Shown: positions 8,867 through 16,244 of the stretch, piece after piece
How positions within the stretch are numbered: position 1 is the stretch's first letter
Layout: the number at the start of each line of letters is the position of its first letter
Assembly: GCA_023269585.1 (NCBI GenBank)
Contig: JAHFTC010000017.1
Location: 1-32,568, forward strand
Source: Opitutaceae bacterium
Lineage (GTDB): Bacteria; Verrucomicrobiota; Verrucomicrobiia; Opitutales; Opitutaceae
Direction: 5' to 3'
Length of the DNA stretch: 32,568 nt
The notes under the pieces: model-generated
What the model saw: the letters and a program-made list of their open reading frames with translations, nothing else
Databases searched by the model: none
Told to the model about the DNA's origin: nothing
Program-made: the position numbers and the translations under genes

Positions 8867-9646
8867 TTACCAGTCTTTCTTGGGTTGGTCGGCCGCCTTG
8901 GGCTCTTCGTTCTTGAGCAGTTCGAAGAGCTCGGCGGGCGAATCCTGGTCGCGGACCTGCTCGAGCTTCTGCAGCGGGACCGCGAGTTCGGGATGCTCTT
9001 TGGCCTCCTCGTTCCCAGGCTTCTCGCCGCCGACCTTCTGGGTGTCTTCGGGCGGTTGGGACGGCGGCTGTTGCTGGGCCTCCTGCTGCTGTTGCTCCTC
9101 GCGTTTTTGTTCCTCGGATTTCTGCTGCTCGGATTGCTGCTGTTGCTGCTCCTGCTGCTGTTGTTCTTCGGACTTCTGCTGATCGTCCTTCTTCTGCTCC
9201 TGCTGTTGCTGCTCCTGGTCCTTCTTTTGCTCCTCCTGCTTCTGCTCGTCCTTTTGCTGGTCCTGCTGCGGCGGGGGCTTGAGGAGGTCCTGCAACTGCG
9301 AGCGCAGTGTGGGCCAGTCGGCGGCCTTGGCGTCGAGACGTTCGCCGCGGTCGACGGCGGCGAGGCCGTCCTGGACGATGCCCGGCTTCACGGGCTGGCC
9401 GGACTGGCGGACGTTCTGGCCGTGGGTGAGCGTTTCGCCGGCGAACTTCGCGCAATCGGCGGCGGAGAGCGCGGGTTGGGCGGAGAGTTGTGCGACGAGC
9501 TTGGGCAGTTCGCTGGACGGAGGCGCCGCGGCCTCGGTGATCTGCGGCGCAGCGGCGGGAGGGGACGCGAGTTGAGCGGCGGAAAGGGGAAAACTCCAAA
9601 CGCCAAGGGCCAAAAGCCAAAGAGAACTGAGGCGGAGAACCGACAA
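8867..9646 (-). CDS. BatC-like periplasmic protein with Gln/Glu/Lys-rich domain
   Basis: About 259 residues if started at TTG 9644-9646, the last start before a signal-peptide-like stretch (LRLSSLWLLALGVWSFPLSAAQ). The frame is open back to ATG 9829, but the extra 61 residues are written across dispersed repeats and look non-coding. After a mature N-terminal segment (about residues 35-115) comes a long run rich in Q, E and K, coded around 9050-9270, then an ordered C-terminal piece HPELAVPLQKLEQVRDQDSPAELFELL. Position between batB and batD fits batC, but no convincing TPR is seen, so the name is by context. It ends about 10 bases before the batD-batE start. Its signal-peptide core is itself coded by a heptamer repeat (9589-9622). 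Confidence 0.7.
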   Translation of the reverse strand: MSVLRLSSLWLLALGVWSFPLSAAQLASPPAAAPQITEAAAPPSSELPKLVAQLSAQPALSAADCAKFAGETLTHGQNVRQSGQPVKPGIVQDGLAAVDRGERLDAKAADWPTLRSQLQDLLKPPPQQDQQKDEQKQEEQKKDQEQQQQEQKKDDQQKSEEQQQQEQQQQQSEQQKSEEQKREEQQQQEAQQQPPSQPPEDTQKVGGEKPGNEEAKEHPELAVPLQKLEQVRDQDSPAELFELLKNEEPKAADQPKKDW

Positions 9647-9846
9647 TGCCCGGATGCCGGCCGAGCCGTGGGTCGACCCTTCAGGGCGACGGTCGGGGGG
9701 CGAGCGGCCGATGCAGACGCGCGCGGAGTCGGGCGGTGCGGGCTGAAGCACCGCACCACGCGCCGCGCTGTCGGGCGTAAAGCCCGACCCACCATCGGAG
9801 TGACTCTGCGTACTTTGGCGTTTGGCCATTGGCGTTTGGGATTTTC
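9589..9846. repeat. Inverted pair of TTTGGCG heptamer arrays, batB-batC boundary
   Basis: The left arm 9589-9622 and right arm 9814-9846 are inverted copies of about 33 bases. Read on one strand the right arm splits cleanly into 7-base words TTTGGCG, TTTGGCC, ATTGGCG, TTTGGGA. Between the arms are other hairpins, including GCGGTGC/GCACCGC near 9734-9756 and the GTAAA-loop hairpin at 9770-9794. The left arm lies inside the batC-like signal peptide. Similar pairs sit in the two neighbouring Bat gaps. Confidence 0.8.
9770..9794. repeat. GTCGGGC-GTAAA-GCCCGAC hairpin followed by CCACCA (copy 1)
   Basis: GTCGGGC and GCCCGAC form a perfect stem around the overlapping GTAAA loop region, followed by CCACCA. 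A second copy with the same layout (GCGGGC, GTAAG, GCCCGC, CCCACCA) lies at 28198-28221. Shared stem, loop and trailing bases at two distant intergenic sites argue for a dispersed short element rather than chance. Confidence 0.65.
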
Positions 9847-9852
9847 GAGCCG

Positions 9853-10875
9853 TCAGGCGGCTCTGTGGCGCCGCAGGTCACGCGGTTTGGGCGTGATGGG
9901 AAACTCGTGCCAGTAGCTCCAGAGCAGCAATAGGAGCGCGGGGGCGAGGAACCACTGGAACCGTTCGCCGAGCCGGATGCTTTTGCGCTCGGACAACGCG
10001 CCTTGTTTGCCGCGCTCGACGGTCTGCTGGAGCAGCGCGGGCAGGTCGAGCCAGCCGGAGGCCTCGGCGTAGGCGCCACCGGTGGCGGAGGCGAGTTGTT
10101 TGAGCGTGGTGGGGTTGAGCTTCGACATGACGACGGCGCCACGCTCGTCCTTCACGAAGCCGCCGTCCTTGCCCGGGATCACCGAGCCCGCCTCGGTGCC
10201 GACCCCGAGCGTGATCACGCGGATACCACGTTGCTTGATCGTTTCGAGCTGGCTGCGCCAGTCCTCGGTGAGCGCTTCGCCGTCGCTGAGGACAATGAGG
10301 TAACGATCGGCGCCGGCCTCGTTGGAAAACGCCTCGAGTGCGGCCTTGAGCAGGCGCGCGTAGTCGGTGCCGCCCTCGGGCAGGTAGTCCGGGTCGAGCG
10401 CGGGGAGAAACTCGCGGAGCACCTCGTAGTCCGGGCTGAGCGGGCACTGGAGGAAGGCGGTGCCGGAGAAGACCAGCAGGCCCACGCGCTCGCCCTTGAG
10501 GCGGTCGAGGAGACTTTCAACGAGAAGCCGGGCGCGCTCGAGGCGCGTGGGCTTTACGTCGGCGGCGAGCATGCTGCGCGAGAGATCGAGCGCGAGGAGG
10601 ACCTCGCGGGATTGGTCGAAGACGCGCTCCTCGATCTTGCCCCACTGCGGGCGGGCGAGGGCGACGATCAACAGCGCCAGACCACACCAGAGCCGCCAGC
10701 GCATCGGGGCGCGGGCACTGTGGTGACTGGGCGCGAGCCCGCCCGGGCCGGCCCAGAGGCGGCGGATGCCGGGCCACGACTCGGCCGCCGCGGCGGTGCG
10801 TCGCAGCCCATCGGCGACAGCGAGCACGGCCGGGAGCACGAGCAGCCAGAGAAGATGGGGAGAGGCGAAAGTCAC
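9853..10875 (-). CDS. batB: BatB-like von Willebrand factor A domain membrane protein
   Basis: 340 residues from GTG 10873-10875. The N-terminus has two membrane segments (LLWLLVLPAVLAVADG and WCGLALLIVALARP), then a VWA domain starting at the MIDAS motif LALDLSRSM (D-x-S-x-S), with the T in PEGGTDY and the D in VLSDGEALTEDW completing the metal site. A last membrane helix (WFLAPALLLLLWSYW) closes the protein. This is the layout of BatA/BatB. In family terms these proteins are thought to assemble an inner-membrane complex with the MoxR ATPase as partner. It is downstream of batA and upstream of the batC-like gene; both gaps are filled by inverted heptamer repeats and no good Shine-Dalgarno is visible. 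Confidence 0.88.
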   Translation of the reverse strand: MTFASPHLLWLLVLPAVLAVADGLRRTAAAAESWPGIRRLWAGPGGLAPSHHSARAPMRWRLWCGLALLIVALARPQWGKIEERVFDQSREVLLALDLSRSMLAADVKPTRLERARLLVESLLDRLKGERVGLLVFSGTAFLQCPLSPDYEVLREFLPALDPDYLPEGGTDYARLLKAALEAFSNEAGADRYLIVLSDGEALTEDWRSQLETIKQRGIRVITLGVGTEAGSVIPGKDGGFVKDERGAVVMSKLNPTTLKQLASATGGAYAEASGWLDLPALLQQTVERGKQGALSERKSIRLGERFQWFLAPALLLLLWSYWHEFPITPKPRDLRRHRAA

Positions 10876-10883
10876 AGCAGTGG

Positions 10884-11035
10884 AGAAAACTCAAACGCCA
10901 ATGGCCAAACACCAAAGAAGCCGAAAACGTCGTACACCAGAATTTCGACGCTCGAACAGACCGGCGGCCTGCGCCGCGGTTGGCGGGAGCTGGCGGGATC
11001 GGTTTGGTGTTTGATCATTGGAGTTTGGGATTTGC
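10884..11035. repeat. Inverted pair of TTTGGTG heptamer arrays, batA-batB gap
   Basis: Arms 10884-10916 and 11003-11035 are near-perfect inverted copies (for example CCAATGGCCAAACACCAAAG against TTTGGTGTTTGATCATTGG). The spacer of about 86 bases is GC-rich and unrelated. The element fills nearly the whole gap between the batA stop and the batB start, so any leader or ribosome site for batB must lie within or next to it. Confidence 0.8.
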
Positions 11036-11040
11036 GGTGC

Positions 11041-12096
11041 TCAAGAATGAGCTGCCGCGGGCGACGAAATCCCGTCGGAAGTGCGGCGGCGAAACGGGGT
11101 CCGCACCGCGAGCGCGGCGGCGGCGAGGAGGAGCGCGGCGGGGACGGTGAACCACGCGAAGAGTTCTTCGGTGAGCAGGTAGGACTTGGCCTGGAACTCG
11201 ATCTTGCGGGCGCGATCGATCGAGCGGAAGGCGGCCTCGATGGTGCCGGAATCGGTGGCGCGGAAAAACTCGGCGTCGGTGTCGCGCGCGATCGCCTGCA
11301 GGGTGGGCTCATCGGTCTCCGTATAAGTGGGACGGGTGCCGCGCCGGCGGCCCTCCTGGTCGAAGACCGGCGCGTTGACCCAGCCGGTGCGCCCGGTGCC
11401 GATGGTGTAGACGGGGATGCCTCGCCCCTTGGCGATGGCGGCGGACTGTTGCGGGGTGAGCGCGCCCTTGTTGTTCACGCCGTCGGTGAGCAGGACGATG
11501 AAGGCGCCGAGGCGTTTGCCGGCCTGTTCGCGTTTCGCCTGCTCAAGCCGGGTGAGCGCGACGCCGAGGCCGTCGCCGATGGCGGTGCCGTCCTCGATGA
11601 GGCCGATCTTTAGACGCTCGGCCTGGCGGCGGAGCCAGTCGTGGTCGAAGGTGAGCGGCGAGAGCGTGTAGGCGCGGCCGGCGAAGACGACGAGGCCGAT
11701 GCGGTCGTTGGGGCGTTGCGCGATGAAGGCGTCGAGCACGGGGCGAACGGCATCGAGGCGGTTCATGCGCGAGCCGCCGCGCTCGTAGTCCTCGGAGAGC
11801 ATCGAGCCGGAGACGTCGATCGCGAGCACGAGATCATAGCCCTCCTTGCGCTCCTCCTGCCGTTGTTGGACGAACTGCGGCCGGGCCAGTGCGACGACGA
11901 GCAGCACGAGGGCGGTGGAGGCGAGGGCGAGCGGCCAGCGGCTCACGACGAGGTGGCTGCCGCGCTGCCACGCCCCGGCGAACGGCACGACCAGCACGTC
12001 CGCTCCGCGGCGCGAGCGCAGCCACCAGAGAAATGGCAACACCAGCAACGCGAGCAGCCATCCGGGCGAATGGAACGTGAAGTCGGACCAACTCAT
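11041..12096 (-). CDS. batA: BatA-like von Willebrand factor A domain membrane protein
   Basis: 351 residues from ATG 12094-12096 (MSWSDFTFHSPGWLLALL). It has two N-terminal membrane segments (GWLLALLVLPFLWWLRS and LALASTALVLLVVALARPQF), then a VWA domain with MIDAS motif LAIDVSGSM (D-x-S-x-S), the T in EDGTAIGD and D in LLTDGVNN, and a C-terminal membrane helix FAWFTVPAALLLAAAALAV. The frame is open a further 54 codons upstream to 12258, but that extension is purely heptamer-repeat sequence and is rejected as the start. Partners by context are MoxR, the DUF58 protein and BatB. The intact MIDAS suggests metal-dependent ligand binding. Confidence 0.9.
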   Translation of the reverse strand: MSWSDFTFHSPGWLLALLVLPFLWWLRSRRGADVLVVPFAGAWQRGSHLVVSRWPLALASTALVLLVVALARPQFVQQRQEERKEGYDLVLAIDVSGSMLSEDYERGGSRMNRLDAVRPVLDAFIAQRPNDRIGLVVFAGRAYTLSPLTFDHDWLRRQAERLKIGLIEDGTAIGDGLGVALTRLEQAKREQAGKRLGAFIVLLTDGVNNKGALTPQQSAAIAKGRGIPVYTIGTGRTGWVNAPVFDQEGRRRGTRPTYTETDEPTLQAIARDTDAEFFRATDSGTIEAAFRSIDRARKIEFQAKSYLLTEELFAWFTVPAALLLAAAALAVRTPFRRRTSDGISSPAAAHS

Positions 12097-12101
12097 TGGG
12101 G

Positions 12102-12340
12102 GAAATCCCAAACACCAAATCCCAAAGGCCAAAGAATTCGGAACCCCCAAACGCCAAAACGCGGAGGGAAAACTCCGAACCACAAATCCCCAAAGCCAAA
12201 GAAACCGGAGACGGCAAAACCCGGAGGGGAAGTCCGAACGCCAAAGTCCAAACGCCAAAGCGGACCGGAAACCGAGGTGTCCGAGGGCGCGGTTGTATGC
12301 TGGTAGTTTTGGAGTTTGGCCATTGGAACTTTGTGATTTG
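12102..12340. repeat. Heptamer-repeat cluster in DUF58-batA gap
   Basis: This nearly fills the 257-base gap. From 12103 the + strand reads in 7-base words AAATCCC, AAACACC, AAATCCC, AAAGGCC, and similar words continue to about 12260 with phase breaks. An inverted arm lies at 12307-12340 (GGAGTTTGGCCATTGGAACT). Because 7 is not a multiple of 3, all frames tend to stay open, which explains long spurious reading frames rich in W, F, G and L here. No promoter or ribosome site is recognisable. Confidence 0.75.
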
Positions 12341-12353
12341 CGCCGCTAGGCGC

Positions 12354-13271
12354 TCATGCGCTCATGCGGGCGCGGAAAAACCGCACCATGGCGTCGAGCA
12401 GGTCGTCCTGGGTGCTCACCACGAGACGGGCGAGCGAGTCGGGCTGGAGCTGGCGGAGGGCCTCGTCGCGCTCGGCCTGCCAGGCGGCGTGTTGGGCGCG
12501 TTCGGCGGCGTTACGCGGCGAGAGCACCACGATGCGGCCGGCGAGCGGGTCGTAGGCGCCGAACGGCGACGCATCGGGCAGGGCGCGGTCCCACGGGTCG
12601 TCGACGCGGAAACACATCGGCTGGTAACGGCGGCGGATCACGGCCCAGCCGTCGGGCGTGGGGCGCGGCGGGAAGTCGCCGAGCCAGAGCAACACGCTGT
12701 GGCGAGGGGCGGCGCGGGCGATGAACTCCCACGGGATTGGCACGGTGTGGCGGCCGTCTAGCGCGGGCGCTGGGCGGCCGAGCAGGCCGGCCGCCATGTG
12801 CATGATCTGACTACGGCCGCGCACGGGCGGCGAGAGGTGGTGGCCGTCGGGCGTGACGTGCACGAGGCCCACGCGGTCGCGATTCACGGCACCGAGCAAT
12901 GCGATGAGCCCGGCGAGTTCGAGCAGCGCCTCGCGTTTGGTGCGCCCGGCGGAGCCGAACTGGAGCGAGGGCGAATCTTCGAAGAGGATCAGGACGGTGA
13001 CCTCGCGCTCCTCGACGAACTTCTTGCGGTAGGGTTCGCCGAGACGCGCGGTGACGTTCCAGTCGATGTCGCGCACATCGTCGCCGAACTCGTACTTCAC
13101 GACCTGGTCGAATTCCATGCCGCGTCCGCGGAACGTGGAGCGGTACTCGCCGCTGAGCACCGTCTCGACCGCATGCCGCACGCGCCACTCCAAGCGCCGC
13201 AAAGCCGCGAAGGACGTGGCCGATTGCGGATTGCGGATTGCGGAGTGCGGAGTGGGTGAAGCGGCAGGCAT
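12354..13271 (-). CDS. DUF58 domain protein of the Bat operon
   Basis: 305 residues from ATG 13269-13271; GTG 13281-13283 is an alternative start. DUF58 proteins have a degenerate VWA-like fold and regularly accompany MoxR ATPases. The family signature is intact: LRRLEWRVRHAVETVLSGEYRSTFRG, then GDDVRDIDWNVTARLGEP, then REVTVLILFEDSPSLQFGS. The conserved part begins only at about residue 23; the preceding SAIRNPQSAT is coded by a GATTGCG heptamer array (13222-13256). It starts about 28 bases after the stop of the low-GC unknown gene. No signal peptide or membrane helix is apparent, fitting a cytoplasmic partner of MoxR. Confidence 0.9.
   Translation of the reverse strand: MPAASPTPHSAIRNPQSATSFAALRRLEWRVRHAVETVLSGEYRSTFRGRGMEFDQVVKYEFGDDVRDIDWNVTARLGEPYRKKFVEEREVTVLILFEDSPSLQFGSAGRTKREALLELAGLIALLGAVNRDRVGLVHVTPDGHHLSPPVRGRSQIMHMAAGLLGRPAPALDGRHTVPIPWEFIARAAPRHSVLLWLGDFPPRPTPDGWAVIRRRYQPMCFRVDDPWDRALPDASPFGAYDPLAGRIVVLSPRNAAERAQHAAWQAERDEALRQLQPDSLARLVVSTQDDLLDAMVRFFRARMSA
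13222..13256. repeat. GATTGCG heptamer array inside the DUF58 gene
   Basis: Five consecutive 7-base words on the + strand: GATTGCG three times, then GAGTGCG and GAGTGGG. On the coding (-) strand this writes the residues PHSAIRNPQSA near the protein N-terminus, upstream of the first conserved DUF58 residues. Confidence 0.85.
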
Positions 13272-13299
13272 GGCGGTATGCACCGGATCGTACGTGAAA

Positions 13300-13944
13300 C
13301 TAGCGTGACTGTGCTTCAGCGCCGGTGTCGCTGGCCGAGTGGGCAGCTTCGCTCGCGATCAATGTCTCCTCTAGCTTCTTGGTGATCGGGTGTTCGGGAA
13401 AAGTCGCTTTGAGAAATCGAAGATAGGCTGACCTGAATGTTCCGTGGTCGATGTGCAGAATCTCAGTTTGGTCCACGAATGCCTTCATCTCTCCGTGGCC
13501 CGAACCGCAGATTAGTATCATGTATCTTCGCTCTGGATCTCCTGCGGCGAAATCGACGACAAGTTCGGGGGTGAAGACACATCGATGCTGTAGACCGCTC
13601 CCCACGCAGACGGTATCTTCGCTTAACACGGACCTGAGCATATCGCGCTGGTGATTGTTCAGGTTCAGCGGGGCGATCGCGGGGGCTGAATCCGGTTGTG
13701 CCAAAATTCGGGGGAGACCGTTATCGATCGTGTTGTTGATGTACACGGTGAGCGTCTGGGCTGACTCGAACGCAGTCTTCAGTCCGGAATCGCTGAATTG
13801 CGCGGCTACCGAGGTTTGAAATCGGAGTGCTCCGGTCTCTGTACGCGAGTTTGCGGCCACGGACAACGAGGTCGCTGAACACGCGCAGCCTACGGCGACG
13901 GCAGCCACCATGAGTCGGCGAACTGTGGTGCTATGTGCGCTCAT
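13300..13944 (-). CDS. Unknown exported protein, low GC, inserted in the Bat operon
   Basis: 214 residues from ATG 13942-13944; a TTG lies one codon earlier. I do not recognise the family. The N-terminus is a signal peptide (VRRLMVAAVAVGCACSATSLSVAA), with VAVGC as a possible but imperfect lipobox. The mature part has no transmembrane segment and contains several Cys (VCVGSGLQHRC, ILICGSG) and a glycine-histidine-rich stretch. Two counted 60-base lines inside it are 29/60 and 33/60 G+C, against 39/60 in a line of the adjacent moxR, so its composition differs. It has a strong Shine-Dalgarno at 13951-13958 and starts 18 bases after the moxR stop, so it is probably co-transcribed. It interrupts the usual moxR-DUF58 adjacency. 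Confidence 0.75.
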   Translation of the reverse strand: MSAHSTTVRRLMVAAVAVGCACSATSLSVAANSRTETGALRFQTSVAAQFSDSGLKTAFESAQTLTVYINNTIDNGLPRILAQPDSAPAIAPLNLNNHQRDMLRSVLSEDTVCVGSGLQHRCVFTPELVVDFAAGDPERRYMILICGSGHGEMKAFVDQTEILHIDHGTFRSAYLRFLKATFPEHPITKKLEETLIASEAAHSASDTGAEAQSR

Positions 13945-13950
13945 CAATTA

Positions 13951-13958
13951 CCCTCCCC
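13951..13958 (-). promoter_or_regulatory. Shine-Dalgarno GGGGAGGG before the low-GC gene
   Basis: On the - strand GGGGAGGG precedes ATG 13942-13944 with a spacing of 6 bases, the clearest ribosome site in the Bat operon. It supports the ATG at 13944 over the TTG immediately upstream. Confidence 0.65.
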
Positions 13959-13962
13959 GATC

Positions 13963-15024
<1,062 letters not shown>

Positions 15025-15091
15025 GCGTTTAGGGAGGGCGAGATTGAGGCAGAATTGACCGCGAAGGGAACAACAAGTTTCAGGGGAAGCG

Positions 15092-15245
15092 GTGGGCGGT
15101 GGGCGGTGGACGGTGGACGGTGGACAGTGGACGGTGGACAGTGGACTGTGGACGGTGGACGGTGGACTGTGGACGGTGGACGGTAGACAGTGGACGGTGG
15201 ACGGGGGACTGTGGACGGGGGACTGTGGACGGGGGACGGGGGACG
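15092..15245. repeat. GTGGACN heptamer array, 22 units, upstream of moxR and of the GGQ protein gene
   Basis: Twenty-two uninterrupted 7-base units, mostly GTGGAC followed by G, A or T, with GTGGGCG variants at the left end and GGGGACK variants at the right. The 344-base gap 15025-15369 contains this array and no gene: the open frames across it only spell the heptapeptide WTVDGGR or, in reverse, PSTVHRP. No spacers separate units, so it is not CRISPR. It lies between divergent genes where promoters for both would be expected. Confidence 0.95.
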
Positions 15246-15369
15246 GTGCGGAGGTTCACTGCGGTAGGGGCGGACCTTGCGTCCGGACCGACTGGGCGCC
15301 GTGGCGAAGATCCGAGTTTCCTTCCGCGGCGGAGGGCGTGATGGTGTCGTTAACGAGAGGGCACACGCG

Positions 15370-15786
15370 ATGAGCACACCCAACGAGTTTGAGTTTCTGC
15401 ACGACGAGGCGCTGGCGGCGCGGCTGGCGGCGCTGGGCGTGGGCGTGGCGGACTGCGACGAGCGATTCATCCTCGGCAGCGGGCCGGGCGGGCAGAAGGT
15501 CAACAAGACCTCGTCGACGGTGCAGCTGAGCCACCGGCCCAGCGGCGTGGAAGTGCGGATGCAGCGCGAACGTTCGCAGACGCGCAACCGGGAGCTCGCG
15601 TGGGCGGAATTGGCGGCGCGGCTCGAGGAGCGGAAGCGCGCGGCGGCGGCCGAGGTGCGCGACGCGAAAGAACTTGAACGGCGGCGCAACCGCCAGCGTT
15701 CGCACGGGCAGAAGGTGCGCATGCTCGCCGGCAAGAAGCACCGCGCGAAGCGCAAATCGGACCGGCGCGGCGGCTGGAGCGAGTGA
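15370..15786 (+). CDS. Small GGQ peptide chain release factor-like protein
   Basis: 138 residues from ATG 15370, with GAGAGG at 15355-15360 as a ribosome site 9 bases upstream. It consists of the release-factor catalytic domain alone: SGPGGQKVNKTSSTVQLSHR at about residues 41-60, whose GGQ glutamine enters the peptidyl transferase centre to hydrolyse peptidyl-tRNA. Then comes the RSQTRNRELAW helix and a strongly basic tail (RRRNRQRSHGQKVRMLAGKKHRAKRKSDRR), as in ArfB/YaeJ and mitochondrial MTRFR (C12orf65) proteins that insert a charged tail into stalled ribosomes. Codon-recognition domains of RF1/RF2 are absent. Role in ribosome rescue is inferred. The gene is bracketed by GTGGACN heptamer arrays on both sides. 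Confidence 0.87.
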   Translation: MSTPNEFEFLHDEALAARLAALGVGVADCDERFILGSGPGGQKVNKTSSTVQLSHRPSGVEVRMQRERSQTRNRELAWAELAARLEERKRAAAAEVRDAKELERRRNRQRSHGQKVRMLAGKKHRAKRKSDRRGGWSE

Positions 15787-15792
15787 GGGCGG

Positions 15793-15862
15793 CAGTGGAC
15801 GGTGGACGGTGGACTGTAGACGGTGGGCGGTGGGCGGTGGACGGTCGACGGTGGACGGTGGG
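15793..15862. repeat. GTGGACN heptamer array downstream of the GGQ protein gene
   Basis: About ten 7-base units in the same orientation as the array at 15092-15245, with variants GTAGACG, GTGGGCG and GTCGACG. It begins about 7 bases after the stop codon of the GGQ protein gene. The 457-base gap 15787-16244 holds this array plus two GTAG...CTAC elements and no recognisable gene. Confidence 0.85.
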
Positions 15863-15897
15863 GCGAGCCGCGCCGGAAGGTGTTCAGGGCCGGTCCG

Positions 15898-15959
15898 GCT
15901 GTAGGTCCCTCGGTGAGGTGGCGATCGACGGAAGCCGGGTCGCCGGCCCGGCCTACAGC
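15898..15959. repeat. GTAG...CTAC-closed structured element (copy 1)
   Basis: Closed by a perfect 8-base stem GCTGTAGG (15898-15905) / CCTACAGC (15952-15959). An inner GGCGA/TCGCC pairing is visible. The end sequences recur at 16667-16737 and 25632-25688. Confidence 0.6.
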
Positions 15960-16058
15960 GGAACATTCACGGGGCCGCCTCTGGGGAAGCGGTGGCGCTG
16001 CGGCCCGAATCCTCACGCTGCCTCGGTTGAGACACACATAAGGTGAAGCTGTCCGAGG

Positions 16059-16137
16059 GTAGGGCCGGCGCGGAGCGCCGGCCGCGGACGCCGGCCCAGT
16101 GTTCTTCGCCGCGAAGAACACGAGGCGGCGTCCCTAC
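16059..16137. repeat. GTAG...CTAC-closed element with three-way-junction fold (copy 2)
   Basis: Several perfect stems are visible. GTAG/CTAC close the element (59-62 with 134-137). GGCCGGCGC/GCGCCGGCC forms a 9-base stem with a GGA loop (16063-16083). GGACGCCG/CGGCGTCC forms an 8-base stem (16086-16093 with 16126-16133) that encloses GTGTTCTTCG/CGAAGAACAC, a 10-base stem with a CCG loop (16099-16121). Together they make a three-way junction. Confidence 0.65.
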
Positions 16138-16244
16138 CAAGGCAAGCCCGAGTGCCTCGTGAGAATCGGGCGCTGCGGCCGAGCCTCAAGGTTGGTGCTT
16201 GCGGGAACGGCGATGGTCTTGTTCAGGTCGACCGCTTGTCTGCG

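Noticed and set aside
8612..9916. Leucine-run open frame on the + strand
   Set aside because: The poly-Leu stretch is the antisense of the CAG-rich Gln tract in the batC-like gene, not a membrane protein.
12097..12258. 54-codon N-terminal extension of BatA
   Set aside because: It is coded entirely by heptamer repeats; the family N-terminus begins at MSWSD (12096).
15092..15245. CRISPR array
   Set aside because: Units are 7 bases and contiguous, with no spacers and no cas genes in the window.
15092..15373. Open frames spelling WTVDGGR repeats
   Set aside because: Any 7-base array is open in most frames. No conserved domain or ribosome site.
16059..16137. tRNA or tmRNA
   Set aside because: It folds into stems but lacks T-loop, anticodon-arm and CCA features; similar closed elements occur elsewhere.
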